Assembly (NCBI RefSeq): GCF_019320115.1
Contig: NC_089581.1
Coordinates: 9,301,707-9,365,706, forward strand
DNA length: 64,000 nucleotides
Direction: 5' to 3'
Source of the DNA: Miscanthus floridulus
Lineage: Eukaryota; Streptophyta; Magnoliopsida; Poales; Poaceae
Position 1 is the stretch's first letter. Each line of letters opens with the position of its first letter. The translations under genes were made by a program, and so were the position numbers. Positions 11,446-23,777 of the stretch are shown here, piece by piece. The notes below the pieces were generated by a model. That model was not told where the DNA came from. It saw only the letters and a program-made list of their open reading frames with translations, and made no database searches.

Positions 11446-14261
11446 CTAGGACTGTAGTGCTACTGTTTGTATCACTGAAAAGGATACTTGTGCTGTTGCA
11501 GTCACTGAAAGGGCTACAAGTATTATTGCAGTCAATGAATAGTCTATGGATACCTGTTGTCTAAGAAGTTTAGGACATTTTCTCTTATTGTGGCCCGTCT
11601 TATGGCAACCAGAGCAACGACTCTTTTGGGTGTCCTCTACAAAATGTCTCCTAACCTTACTCGTGGTTGATCTACCTTTCGTGGCTCGGTCCAGGTCCAT
11701 CCTGAACCGCTTCCGCCGCCTAGGTCCTCTACTCTTCCAGAGTAAATCAAGATCAGCCACATACTTAGGGCCATCATAAGTAGGCCATTGACTCTCGTCA
11801 AGAAATGGCTCGAACTAAGAATTACAGGTGCTCATTAGGTTCCTCAAAGAGAACTCCGTGGCCATACGGGGAGGGACCTCAGCATCAACACGTCTAAGGC
11901 GACAGGCTGTAATCATGTGGGAGCAAGGCCTATGGTATATGGTCGGTTTTCCACACGTACACTTGTTCTCATTGATCACTACTTTATGTTTTCGAGCATC
12001 CTGATCTTTACCACCAATGTTAGTTCCATCACCCTCTAGAATCTCATATCCATGGTTGATCGGATCAAAACATGAACCCTTCTGTCGTTTAGACTTTTTC
12101 TTTGAGAAAGCTAGATCCTAAGATGCTAAAAGTGGCCAAGCTTTACCTGCTGTCCATAGAGACCTCACATGCTTCTTCCTCGAAACGAACCAAGCATTCA
12201 ACTTGTAGAAGGTGAATGAGGCAATAGTAGTCACAGGCAGACCACGACAACCTCTTAGAAGGCTATTGAATATCTCTGCCATGTTACTAGTCATGAAGCC
12301 TCATCTCCAACCTCCGGTGTCATATGCAAGTGACCACTTATCCTTCGATGCCATCAACTCGCTCAAGAATTGCCTGCCATCAACATTTGTGGCTAACTTC
12401 AGGGCATCTAGCTTGTCTTTGAATAATTGAACCTCTTGCTGCCTGCAAACCTTCTCAAATAATTTGAAGTTGTCCTTTGTGTGATCACGCCTTATAAAAT
12501 TCTGAGCAAGGTGTCTGGTGCACCACCGGTGATGTATTTGGCCGTAACCAGAAATCTCTTGTTCTACGGCATTTAGAATGCCAGCATGCCTATCGGATAT
12601 CACACAAACATCACGTCCCAGACCAATTACCACTTATCTTACTAGCCTGAGAAACCAACACCAACTATTCGTGTCCTCCTTCCGAACAATCGCAAAGGCC
12701 AATGGCACAAGCTGGTCTTCTGCATCTGTCCCAGTACAATAAGCATTGTGCCTTCAAATTTCCCTGTAAGAAAGGTCCCGTCAATTGAGACGATGGGCCT
12801 ACAATGCTTGAATGCTTCGATGCTCTGCCCGAACGCCCAAAAGGCCCTTCCAAATATCTGGCTACCATTCCTTGTTTCACCCTCCTTAGGTAAATACTCG
12901 AAGTGCATCCCATGATTTACAGCCCTCATTGCGTTCAACATTACAGGGAGGCGCTCATAAACTTCTTCCCAATTTTCAAATATTATTTCCAGTGCACGCT
13001 GCTTTGCCCTTCATGCTTTTCCATACTTGATATAGCAATTGTACCGTTGGAAGATGATTTCAACCAACGCGGACACCATAATGGTTGGCATATGCTTCAC
13101 CACGGGGCATAACTGCCTTGCAATGAACCTAGAATTGAGCTGCAGATGGTTCTCTTCTGCCTCAGCAGTGGCACAAATATGTGGTTGCTTCACTAAGGTA
13201 ATCTTCCATTTGCCTGCCTTCGTCTTCCTAGCATATACTCTCCAACCACACTGTTGTTCTTCACAAGCAACAGTGTACCTCTTCTCCTTGAATGAATTGA
13301 TGACCCTAAAAGGTCGGTTGTGTACAATAGAGTACTCTTGCAACCATGATTTCAACTCATCCATGGTAGCAAACAATATGCCCTTCCGTATGATAAGGCA
13401 ACCGCTAACATCAGGCACTATTGTATCATTTGGCCCACCATCAGCTACTGCCCTGTGACCATGGCTAAGGTCCTTGAAATCACCAACTAGTGGATCTCTC
13501 CAAGGCAAGACCCTAGACAATATCTCTATTTCCCTAAAATTGAGACGACCAACAGGCCGATCGTCATCAGAGTCTTCGGCTATCTCCCCTACGAAGGATT
13601 CATCATCTCCAGCTATCTCCATGTCAAAACGGTTTGCAGCCCTAGCATCACCAAAGTCTTCTTCACCACTAAGATCATCTTCGTCGCTAAGCTCATCCTC
13701 AATAGAAAAGTCTCCGCTAGCGTCGTCCAAACCTTCTTCTGCATCACCAATTACATAATCATCATCCTTTTCATAACTATCATGATCGCCCTCACCATCG
13801 GCAACCGGATTCTCCTCCTCATCTCCACCGTAGCCTAGTTGTGTGACAAGTATTTCTTCTTCAGACAAAAGACCATAACCTATATGAGCGGGGGGAGATG
13901 GGCATGCTTCGAAGCTATCATTTCCTAAGCCGGACTCCTTACTTACTACTAAATCCAAAGATCGCACTTCTGAGGCCAATACAACTGCCTTGTAATCATT
14001 CCATTCAGACTCGCTAGTAATTTTGAGCAACCGCTTGATCCGAGGATCCTTCGATGACCCAACATCTATGACACCTTCAAACTGAACATGCACTTCTCCT
14101 TCATTCTAGCCTAACTTAACCTTCACTCGCTCCACTAACTGGGTCAAAGATAGTGTTTCAGAAAAAATCAACAACTCCTCACATATGTCCAAAAATTCTA
14201 AACTATCATCTCTTGTCCTAACAATACGGCCTCCATGATGTAACCTCACTAATTTATCCAT
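11446..14261 (-). pseudogene. MURA-type MULE transposase, decayed
   Basis: The minus-strand frame starts at ATG 14259-14261 (MDKLVRLHHGGRIV). In order it shows: an acidic N-terminal region; a MuDR-type DNA-binding domain (FATMDELKSWLQEYS ... CGWRVYARK, about 13150-13420); a MULE transposase core with the first Asp in SIDGTFLTGKF (about 12780) and SDRHAGILNAVE (about 12580); a SWIM zinc finger (CTCGKP followed by CSH, about 11900-11970); and a CCHC zinc knuckle (CSGCHKTGHNKRKC, about 11600). It is broken by TAG at 14106-14108, by a TGA after YGKA near 13010 where family members have Trp, and by frame loss around 12640. It is therefore inactive as read. Confidence 0.85.
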
Positions 14262-14393
14262 CTACAGCCATCACACAACAAGTAGTGTCACATATCAATA
14301 TATCATGCGAGTTTCAATCCAATAAGTAGAAACTAAAATATATCATTTCATCTTTTTCAACCCCAACAACATAATCATTTCTAGTCATAAAAA

Positions 14394-15253
14394 ATTAAAA
14401 TGTAATGACCAACAAATAAATAAAATACATACTAACCCTAATGACCAACAAATAACTAACCCTAATGACACCTACAATAAACAAAGAACTCTAATGACCA
14501 AAATAACTAAAAACCAAACTAACCTAACATGTTCAGCACATAAAATAGTTAAACAACAATGCACTCAATCATCCTAAGCCATACATTTTGCAAATGCAAA
14601 CACAAATATACCAAAACACCATACACCCATGATTCCACGTGATTAGGGACAATGCAAGCATATCTACGTGGATAGATTGGAGGAGGGGAGGGACCATTAC
14701 CTCGAGGAAGCTTCGGGAGCCGAGATCGTGGCACGTAGGGTCGATTTTGGAGGCTAGGGTTTGGTGACGGCGTGGGGGAGAAGAGACAGAGAGGAGAGCC
14801 GGCAGTTTCAGAATGGAGGGAGGAAGAAGGGGGCCACGGCGCGGCTTCAAGGGACCAGACCTCGGCGTTGAGTCGGGCCGCGCCGAGGTCAGGTGGCTCG
14901 GCGTTAAGTGACCCCATGCCGAGCTACTGGGCCATGATGCGTTGTTGGGCCGCCTGGGGCGCGCGCCGGATGGTGCCAATAGCTCGGCGCGTTGTCCCGC
15001 CGCGCCGAGGTTGGGCCCGTGGCGTTGGCTGACACGACGCCGACGTGTCGGACCCCACGCGCCACCGTGTCGCCGTCGACCGGGGTCGTCCGTGACGTGG
15101 CAAGACCTCGGCGTCGTGTCAGTCGACGCCGACCTTCATACCTCAGCGTCATGTTCTAAGACGCCTAAAAATGATCTATTTTCAGAAAATATTTTGGCGT
15201 AGGTCTTTTTGTAAAAAATATTTTCAAAAGGGACCAAAATACAAAAATTTCAC
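14394..15253 (-). repeat. MULE 1 right terminal inverted repeat
   Basis: Inverted counterpart of 9312-10184. The similarity runs from the tip (tttcac at 15253) inward to gtcata at about 14394. It would hold the promoter of the MURA gene, whose ATG lies about 130 bp inside. The right target duplication follows at 15254-15263. Confidence 0.9.
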
Positions 15254-15384
15254 CCCGTTTCCCAGACTCTCAGTTACTACTACCACTGTGCTTCGGAACC
15301 ATAGCAAAGCACGTCTACGTGCCCTTTTCGTTATGCGAAATGGACGCCATCTCCATTTTTCCTGTTCGTTTGGCCGTGGCGTGT

Positions 15385-15495
15385 CGTAAACGATCATAAA
15401 TTTTCAGCCGGAACAGTATTTTTCTCTCACACAAACTAGCCAGCAGTACTTCTTTACGAATCAGTAACGATACGAACCAGCCAACCGAACAGGCT
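15385..15495. mobile_element. Small grass MITE, copy 1 (accgaacagg type)
   Basis: The stretch contains ttttcagccggaacagta, tttttctctcaca and a right end reading gccaaccgaacaggc. Related blocks occur at 18901-19050, 41745-41870 and 54748-54845. It has no coding capacity. It sits about 120 bp beyond the right end of MULE 1. Confidence 0.5.
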
Positions 15496-16622
15496 GTGTG
15501 TGCGCTTGTACTCCAGCCAGTGTCTCTCTGGGAGACTAGGACTGGGAGTTGCGCGTGCAATTGTGTCAGGCCCAACCGAGCCGAGCACAGTCCCCGGTCT
15601 TCGCCATGATAATAGAGGCGGCCAAAATGTTAGTTTTAGAAATAAAAAGCAAACCGTGTTAGATTTAAAAATAGTTTTAAAAAATATTAAAATTAAAAAA
15701 ATATTCTACCTGACTGCCTGCCCGTCCGGGAGACGCGCACAGCAGCGGAGGCGCGCCTCGCCCTCACGTGGGCTCCACGAGTCAACCCGGGAACCGCGTG
15801 CCACGTCACCGAAACGCTCGCGCGCCGAGATGACCCAACCGCCCCCGCCGCCCACTTCCACCACTCCTCCACTCCACTCCGGCACTCCCCACCACCACCA
15901 CCTCCTCCTCCTCCGCCTCTGCTTCGCGATACGGCGGCGGCGCTATCCATGCACCGTCCGCCCGTGGCCGCTGCTGTCATGTCGCCGTAACTCCCACCGA
16001 TTCCTGCTGCTGCTAGCGGTCCCATCCCGGCCGCGGAGTTCTTGCCGGCCGCCTCTTCTCTGCTCTGGATTACGAGCACTGCAACTGCTAGCATTCAAAA
16101 GCTCCTTCGCTTTCCGGATCCGTCCCTGTCTTCCACCGTTTCCCTCCCTCTGCGTCTTAATTGCGGTCGCCGTCCAGCCGTCGATCCCCCCTCTTCCTTT
16201 TCTCGTTTGCTTCTTGCGATCTCCGTCACTCGCATGTGAAACCTCTCCTCTTCCGTTCCGCCTCCCTGTTTCTGTCACAAGGATCGGGTGGGAGTGGGAC
16301 GGAACCTCGAAACCGCGTTTCGTGTACAGCCTTCCTTCGCACCACCTTCCCATCCATCTTCCCTCCGCTTCTCTTTCAAGAAGCCCGCCCTCTTCTCAAT
16401 CGGTTCTCTTTCCATCTCGCTTCTCGGCCAAAAATCAAAAGCTTTCCTTTTTCGACCTCGGAGCTTCCTTGTTTGGGTTGCGGCGGGACACAGGCCATTG
16501 CATCCAGCAGGCACCGGCGGCTGCGTTACCTGCCCTGCTCGGCTGCTCCGATTGATTGGCTTCTGCGAGTTGGGAGTCGAGATCTCGCCAGGCTCCGATC
16601 GGCCGGCGGCGTGGGAGACCCG
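15496..16622. promoter_or_regulatory. GH17 upstream region and CT-rich leader
   Basis: From about 15720 the sequence becomes GC- and CT-rich, and from about 16120 it is strongly pyrimidine-rich on the plus strand, as in long grass 5' leaders. A long open frame on the plus strand (15500-16555) has low-complexity Pro/Ser/Arg content and no recognisable domain, so I regard it as chance. The transcription start cannot be fixed. Confidence 0.4.
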
Positions 16623-18205
16623 ATGGCAAATCTGCCGGCGCTGCGCCCGTGGCTCTGCTTGCTGGCGGCAATGGCGGCCGCGTCGGCGCCGTGGCCGCCG
16701 GCGGATGCGCTGGGGATGAACTGGGGCACGCAGGCCACGCACCCGCTGCCGCCCAAGATCGTGGCGCTGCTCCTCAGGGACAACGGCATCAAGAAGGTGA
16801 AGCTGTTCGACGCCGACCAGGAAACGCTCAGCGCGCTCGCCGGCACCGGCATCGAGGTCATGGTCGCCATCCCCAACGTCATGCTCGACACCATGACGGA
16901 CTACGACACTGCCAAGGAGTGGGTGCGCCGCAACGTGTCCCGCTACAACTTTGACGGCGGCGTCACAATCAAGTGAGATAGATGCTGAGCTCTCTTCTCC
17001 TTCTGCTGCTGCTCATTCATGCTTGTTCTGTTCTGGTGGCTCATGCCCGTCGTTCTTGATGAACCGTCCGGTGCAGGTACGTGGCCGTGGGCAATGAGCC
17101 GTTCCTTGCGGCCTACAACGGCACGTTCGACAAGGTGACGTTCCCGGCGCTGCAGAACATCCAGAACGCGCTGAACGAGGCCGGGCTCGGCGACAGCATC
17201 AAGGCCACGGTCCCGCTGAACGCCGACGTGTACATGTCCCCGAAGGACAACCCGGTGCCGTCGGCGGGGCGGTGGCGCGCCGACATCACGGACCTGATGA
17301 CGCAGATGGTGCAGTTCCTGAGCAACAACAGCGCGCCCTTCACGGTGAACATCTACCCGTTCATCAGCCTGTTCCTTAACGACGACTTCCCGGTGAACTT
17401 CGCCTTCTTCGACGGCGACGCGACGCCGCTGGTGGACCCGGGCAACGGCGTGTCCTACACCAACGTGTTCGACGCCAACTTCGACACCCTGGTGGCGGCG
17501 CTCAAGTCGATCGGGCACGGCGACATGCCCATCGTGGTGGGCGAGGTCGGCTGGCCCACCGACGGCGACAAGCACGCCACGAGCGCGTACGCGCAGCGGT
17601 TCTACAACGGCCTGCTCAAGCGGCTGGCGGCGAACGCCGGCACCCCGGCGCGGCCGAACCAGTACATCGAGGTGTACCTGTTCGGGCTCCTGGACGAGGA
17701 CATCAAGAGCGTGGCGCCGGGCAACTTCGAGCGGCACTGGGGCATCCTCCGGTACGACGGGCAGCCCAAGTACCCGATGGACCTGAGCGGGCAGGGGCAG
17801 AACACGATGCTGGTGCCCGCGCGCGGCGTGGAGTACCTGCCCCGGACGTGGTGCGTCGTCAACACCAACGCCGGCAGCGACGCCATGGAGAAGCTCGCGG
17901 ATAACATCAACTACGCGTGCACGTTCGCCGACTGCACCGCGCTGGGGTACGGGTCCACGTGCGGCGGCATGGACAGCAACGGCAACGCGTCCTACGCCTT
18001 CAACGCCTTCTTCCAGGTGCAGAACCAGAAGGACGAGGCGTGCGGATTCCAGGGCCTCGCCGTGCCCACGCAGACGGACCCGTCCACCACCACCTGCAAC
18101 TTCACCATACAGATCTCCACCACCTCGGCGGGCCACCGGCGTCCGCTGGGAGTCGCCGTGTTCGTCCTGGCCCAGCTGCTCCTGCGCCTGCTCCTGCTGC
18201 ATTGA
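16623..18205 (+). CDS. Glucan endo-1,3-beta-glucosidase (GH17) with X8 domain, GPI-anchored
   Basis: Two exons (16623-16972 and 17077-18205, GTGAGA...GTGCAG intron) encode 492 aa. The protein is expected to hydrolyse beta-1,3-glucan (callose) at the cell surface or plasmodesmata. A signal peptide covers about residues 1-30. The GH17 barrel begins MNWGTQATHPLPP and carries the two conserved catalytic-region glutamates in GNEP (E124) and GEVGWPT (E273). An X8/CBM43 carbohydrate-binding domain starts at TWCVV (about 374) and shows the expected cysteines. The hydrophobic C-terminal tail (LGVAVFVLAQLLLRLLLLH) fits a GPI signal. The start codon is the first ATG giving a signal peptide. The coding sequence is very GC-rich, and long antisense frames here are shadows. 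Confidence 0.93.
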
Positions 18206-21200
18206 TTGATTAGGGATAGGCTGGCCGGTTTTTACTGCTCACTCTGTCACTCATGTTTGGTTGGCATTGGATAGGACTGGTGCACTACTGCACTTGACTT
18301 GAGGTGGCTGGCTACATTCCATTAGTTTGTTTGGCTTTTTTTTCTTTGGGTGAGAAATAATTGGAGTGGTAGAAAGTGTTGTACTGGAGATATACATGTA
18401 TACTTCAGGAGGATTATAGAGACTGAGATTCAGAGTACACCGTATTCAACAACAGCAGATGACTGGCGACTGCAGCTCGTTCAGTTCAGTGCGTGCCATA
18501 TACTGTATGCCCATATGTCCCCATCATCATGGTTCATGGGCAACATTATGCAACTAATTTTGCAACAATTTTTCCATGAGAATAAAGTCATCAATTATAA
18601 GTGATATAAGGCAAGATATCACAGATAACAAATTATCGGCTATTCAAAATGCCTATCATTTAAGTGAGGGCTGGCAGGAGATAGCTGCAGCACCTGGACA
18701 AATCTGAGGTCAACGGTTGGAGCTCAAGAAAATATAAGTGAAGACAATGCTTCCCCTGTCCCACTTTCTGTACAAGTAGCAAAATTTGCTTAGATAGTCA
18801 GATTAATACTGCCATGTTGCATTCAGTGTGCAGCTTTAACTAGATGCAATGGCCATGCAGAAGAGAAAAAAAATCAGAATTGAGGACTAACCAACTACTT
18901 GGGGGCTGTTCGGCTGGCTGGCTGGCCAGCCCCCTCACGAATCACTGTTCACGTGAACAGTGATTTCAGCCAGAACGATATTTCCCTCTCGCAACAATCA
19001 GTTGGAACAGTATTTTGGCTTATTTTTCGGTCCTGCCGAACTAGGATTTGAGGCCGGTGAAGGGAAGCTAGTACAATAAAAAATCCTAGGTCGTTGGTAG
19101 ATGCTTGAGAAAAAAATCAGAGAGGGAGAACTAACCAACTACTTCGCCAGCGGCTGCGCTCCACTGCTTCAGGTGCACACAAAGTAAAAAGATGAAATTA
19201 AAAACAAGCAGACTCCTAAAACACTAAAGCCTATCTGTAGTGCCGTGTAAAACACAAACAATTTATATATGGTCGATGACCTGAAACATGGAAGCACTAT
19301 TTAAAATTACCTCATAGCAGTTATAGCTTGACACTAGTTGTCTTCTAGGATCAGTGCCAAGAACATTGAGTTGTAACAATTCAAGTTTCTATAATCCACA
19401 GATACAACTCATACATTATTTGCTTACATGACCAAAAAACCAGCTGTTAGGATATAGGTTTGAAATTTAATTTTTTCCTCAAAAAAATTTGAGACCTCCA
19501 TATGTGTTCCAATAATTTTAAGAGATGTAATATTCTTCTTCAGTAACATCACAAATACAAAATATGTCTTCTGATCTATGTATCAGTGGAATATACTCGT
19601 GAGCTGGGTCGAGCCAAGGTGCACGAGCCAGGCTTAAGTGGGCCAAGCTCAAAAGATGTCATTCAGAGAAAGCAATGATCCCTTGTTAAACAAAAGTGGA
19701 AAACTGAATTGACTACACATGTAAGAAAATACAAAATATGTTGTCCTTTAGAAAGAAAGGAGAGAAAAAATAGATTTATGACCAAAGCTTTCTTCTCTGT
19801 ATTAAGATGTAGGAAGTAACTTAGTATATCATAGTATATGACTGATGAACAACTAAAACAATTAATGAATAGACTTGAGGTGTATCAAATTATAGTTTAG
19901 CATATTGCAACGAACAAACCCTGTAAAGGTAGATGTACTTTCAGATAGAAGAGTGGTGTGCCTACCGCATTGAGCAGTCTGAGAACTGATTGTTTAATCT
20001 TTCTGTACAAAGCCATATCTTCTTTTTTTGAGTTTCAGTACTCCTATGGATGGTTGTTGAGGTCCTGCAACAAAGCATATATATGTGGATTCAGTTTATA
20101 TGTCCAAAAAAGGAAAGCAAAACTGTTTTTTTTATGATTACAGACTGCACAGATAAGATACAGCTCAACATTTTGAAGCAACGTTGTTGTGAATTATTTG
20201 GTTGATACAAGAAAAGATAGATGAGAAAATCAAATAGATAATAGAAAGACATATAGCGTCTGATAAATCTCTAAGGAAAACATCTGAGGTTTTGTCATGC
20301 TTGCCTTACAAAGCATTTGTAAGAAGCATCCTAAAGATCACCAATAAGTTTCCATCACATGCTTATATCACATTTTTATTATTATTAGATGTCCATCCTT
20401 ATTTTAAGAAAATAAATATGTTGCATAAGCCTGCACAGCATGGCCAGCTATTAGGGAACATTTTACTCATTCATGTGAGGCATAGGTTTATATTATTTCA
20501 GTTTAATAGCTATAAGATAAGAATGCAATAATTCAGGCATAGACAGTAAGAGGTAGCAAATTGGCTCAGCAATGGATAATATAGCTAAGCATTGACAATT
20601 CTATTATCAGTCCATATGTAATAGAATTATAAATTATTCAGGCTGACATGCATGAAGACCAACTAATACAGTGAAAAAATACAAGGCTTGTAAGACTTTT
20701 TCAGGTTTGCAAAGAGGGGGAGGGGGAAACAGTTAAGTCACCAAGATGTCATGGCCTTATTCTTTGGATAGCAACAATGTAACAAAGGCCAATAAAAAAT
20801 GACAGGATCTTATACTCAGTCAGTAGGAACTACACAGGGGACCAACAAGGAGAGGCAGGCTGGAAACTCATAAAGACGTGGTGGTCCAATTATGAGAGGT
20901 TGTTGTAACTGAACACATCACAAGCCCAATGAACAAACACAAAAGATGTATTTACTTTCAAAGGTTTACTACAGGTTCTCGTCACAAATAATTTGATCAT
21001 AGATGTTCCTCCCAAACCTCGATGGTTTTCTAACTCTGCCTTGTACTCAAACTTTTATCACGTTGTTGCTTGTCAAGGATCACAACCATTACCTATATGG
21101 CATTCAAGATGTACAGGTTTGCAGCCACTTTAAACTTACTGAGTTGAATTTTCTAGGAAATTATTAGAAGAAAAAATAAGTTACAAATTAACAGATCATG

Positions 21201-22086
21201 TGAACAGAAATTAACACAGACATTTGGTTTGAGAAAATCATTTGGATCTGGTTCAGCTTCTGAAATCATCATTGCCAGAAATCATTAGTGTTCATAAATA
21301 GATAATAATTAGTCGTAGTAGTAGCATTTAGTATGCAGAAATAGAACACAACAAAGAGCTTCAACTGGCCTGTTGAGAGTTTATAAAAGCCACAACTTGC
21401 TAACTAGAAGTGCAAAATATATCCTTCTACTGCTCCTTCATTTTTTTCTTCTGTGGAATTGGAGTAAAGGAAAACGAAGGTACCATGCTTCAACTTTGAT
21501 CAGAGATCACACATCAAGTTAAAAATAGATACAGCTTTGATCTAACAATGCACTGAACATAGAACTGTAACACTAGAAGAGCATTAGCATGCAAGTTATG
21601 TACTGCACGCTATCAATAATTTGAGTATAAATAAATATTCAGGATATGCATCACCAATTCAACTTTTTTCTCAGAAAGCACAAAACTACAGATTGAGAAC
21701 AGAGTAAACTCAGACTAATTTACACACAAGAATGGATGCATCAATTAGATCTAAACAAATATTTTTATATCTAAACTTTCCTTATTTATCATATTTTACA
21801 AAATTTAAAATTAACTAAATATATACTTTTGCTATTATCTCCTAGGAAGTAATAGATGATTTTAGCCTTTTTTTGTGACAGTTGTAGTAAATCTAAAACT
21901 TTGAGCAGGACAATCATTGGAGCCAATTGCAGTGTTGTGATGACAAACTAAGTTTATTTGCCGTATAGTACTGTTTTTGTTTCAAGCATTTATTTCCTGT
22001 AATAACTTGGGTTCGATTCCTCATTTGTGAGGATGAAGCCGAATGTTTTTTCATCATCTAAAAAAACTATGCAGGGCAGAGACTTA
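18206..22086. other. Long AT-rich intergenic region
   Basis: This stretch holds the GH17 3' UTR and then about 3.8 kb of AT-rich sequence. Apart from a MITE at 18901-19050 I see no gene, RNA or long repeat. Open frames are short and unconvincing. Confidence 0.5.
18901..19050. mobile_element. Small grass MITE, copy 2, with a perfect palindrome
   Basis: The left end is gggggctgttcggctggctg and the right part reads ggaacagtattttggc ... gccgaacta, in the same style as copies at 15385, 41745 and 54748. A perfect 26-bp palindrome (18940-18965) sits inside, centred on CACGTG with arms aatcactgttcac. Confidence 0.55.
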
Positions 22087-22286
22087 GGGTGTGTTTGGTT
22101 TGAAGAATAAGGTGATTCGGCATCTTCTCACTCCTCACTTTTTGTATTTGGTTCGTGGAATTTCTTGATAAGCTAATAATTAGTATACGTATAAGGAATG
22201 TGTTGATTCCACCAAAATTCATGGGATGAACTTAGAATGCATCACCTCATGAAGCATGAGGTGACTCCGCAAAACCAAACACACCC
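22087..22286. mobile_element. Tourist (PIF/Harbinger) MITE, 200 bp
   Basis: The termini are gggtgtgtttggttt and its inverse aaaccaaacacaccc, flanked on both sides by TTA (22084-22086 and 22287-22289). No coding capacity. Confidence 0.85.
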
Positions 22287-22563
22287 TTATAATCCAGTAC
22301 TAGAAACTAGGAAAATTGGAATGATATGATAATAAGTTGATTTGAGCAAGCTTGACTGAAGAACCGGACAAGACCAGACCAGACCACCGGAGCATACATA
22401 CATCACTCTGTTTATTTGTAAGTTGGAACTGAAAATGCTCTGAAATGAAGCCCCATCCGCCCACGTATCCAAACCCCTCGCGAACTACTACTACTACTGC
22501 AGTCGAAACTGCGTGGCCGACGCTGGAGAGTGGACAGCAAGCAACGAGACGGCAGCAATCCGA

Positions 22564-23063
22564 TCAGCGGACGTTGATGGCGAGCTTCATCCCGGACTCG
22601 CACTCCCCTTCGGCGTCGCAGATGAAAAAGAAGTGGCCGGACTTCCCCAGCACCACAGCGACTGGGTTGCCGGAGCTCAGCACCTGAGCGTTATCCGGCG
22701 ACACGCAGTCGTGGAAGCTCTGCTCGTCCACCGACACCACGTCTTGCCCCGCGTTGTTGGGCCGGAACACTGCGAGGTGCGAGCCAGCCAGGCAAGTTAG
22801 TCACCACGCGACGCGCGTCGCGCATCTTGGCGGCGTCGTGCCCTGGCAAGTGCCAACCACAGTTACGGTTACATGTACGTACCGAGCGTGTCGCCGACCT
22901 TGAACTTCTTGCCGCTTTTCCAGGCCTCGTAGTCAACGCCGATGTCCCAGCCGGAGTCGTCCCCGACCGTGAACGTCTTCTTGGACGCGGCCGCCGGGAG
23001 CAACGCGGCGGTAGCGACGAGGGCCATGGCTGCAGCTGCCAGCAGTGTCTTACGGGAAGCCAT
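22564..23063 (-). CDS. Phytocyanin (plantacyanin-like) lacking both copper histidines
   Basis: Two exons, complement(22564-22769, 22883-23063), encode 128 aa. A signal peptide covers about residues 1-27, followed by the plastocyanin-like domain ([21 protein letters not shown], then VGDTLVF). Phytocyanins are extracellular type-1 copper proteins with His, Cys, His and Met/Gln ligands. Here Cys111 (FFFIC) and Met121 (SGMK) are kept, but the first His position is Gln69 (AGQDVV) and the second is Glu116 (EGEC). The disulfide cysteines Cys82 and Cys117 remain. It should therefore fold but probably not bind copper normally. No GPI tail is seen. A TATA-like run lies about 120 bp upstream of the start. 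Confidence 0.9.
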
Positions 23064-23182
23064 TTGACACGGAACTGAAGCGGGTGCCGGGGCCGGTGCG
23101 TGCAGCCTTTGGTGTTTGTTGCCCGGCTGACGATCGATGCTGCTTTGCGTGTTTGGCATCAGAGTTGAGCGCACATGTATGT

Positions 23183-23192
23183 ATATATATAC
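23183..23192 (-). promoter_or_regulatory. TATA box of the phytocyanin gene
   Basis: A tatatata run lies about 120 bp upstream of the ATG on the minus strand, at a fitting distance for a short 5' UTR. Confidence 0.55.
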
Positions 23193-23454
23193 ACCACCTG
23201 ATCCTGACCTGATCACCGTTCGTGCCTTCATGGTTTGTGAGACCAGTAGACCACCGGTGGCGTTGGCTGCTTGGCAACAGGACGATTGTGTCCAGCGGTG
23301 TATCCGATGCGACTTGCACGGCACACGACGACGACGTCTCTTTGGCAGGGCGCATGGGTTCGCTTGTTGGACGCAGAGTTGATCCATTCAACTGTGACAA
23401 GTTGGCGAGCCGCATGGCAGTTAAGGAGCGCCGGCGGATAGAGCACTAGGCTAA

Positions 23455-23685
23455 GGCCTTGTTTAGATTATAAGTTTTTTCACTCTCTTTTCGTCACATC
23501 AAATTTTGGACATATATATGGAGTATTAAATGTAGATAAAAAATAACTAATTACACAGTTTGATTGTAAATTACGAGACGAATCTTTTGAGCCTAGTTAG
23601 GCCATGATTGAACAATAATTGTCAAATACAAACGAAAATGCTACAGTGCCAAATACTGATTCATAACCTCAATCTAAACCAGGCC
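23455..23685. mobile_element. Harbinger-type MITE (ggccttgtttag family), copy 1
   Basis: The ends are ggccttgtttaga and aaaccaggcc, flanked by TAA at 23452-23454 and 23686-23688. The interior carries the family marks gagacgaatcttttgagcc and aaatgctacagt. Other copies lie at 23778-24020 and 43011-43397. Confidence 0.8.
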
Positions 23686-23777
23686 TAAAGCCTAAAAAAG
23701 GAATCTGACTACTCAGCACTTTTGTGTGTCAGGGCATCCTGACACCCGAGTATTGGATGCCACCTAAACACACTAGG

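Larger units (their letters stand above)
9312..15253 (-). mobile_element. Mutator-like element 1 (5.9 kb, MuDR-type layout)
   Basis: The ends are GTGAAATTTTT and its inverse, flanked by a perfect 10-bp duplication, so the boundaries are firm. TIRs are about 870 bp long. Two decayed genes converge near 11.3-11.5 kb: a MURA-type transposase on the minus strand starting near the right TIR, and a second gene on the plus strand starting near the left TIR. This is the layout of maize MuDR (mudrA and mudrB). The outer halves of the TIRs are rich in gacgcc/ggcgtc motifs. Stops in both genes mean that this copy should not make active protein. Confidence 0.92.

Noticed and set aside
15500..16555. 351-codon open frame on the plus strand
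   Set aside because: Low-complexity Pro/Ser/Arg/Leu translation in the CT-rich leader of the GH17 gene; it ends before the real start codon and has no domain.
16943..18202. 419-codon open frame on the minus strand
   Set aside because: It lies opposite the GH17 second exon, and its Val/Arg/His-rich translation is a GC shadow.
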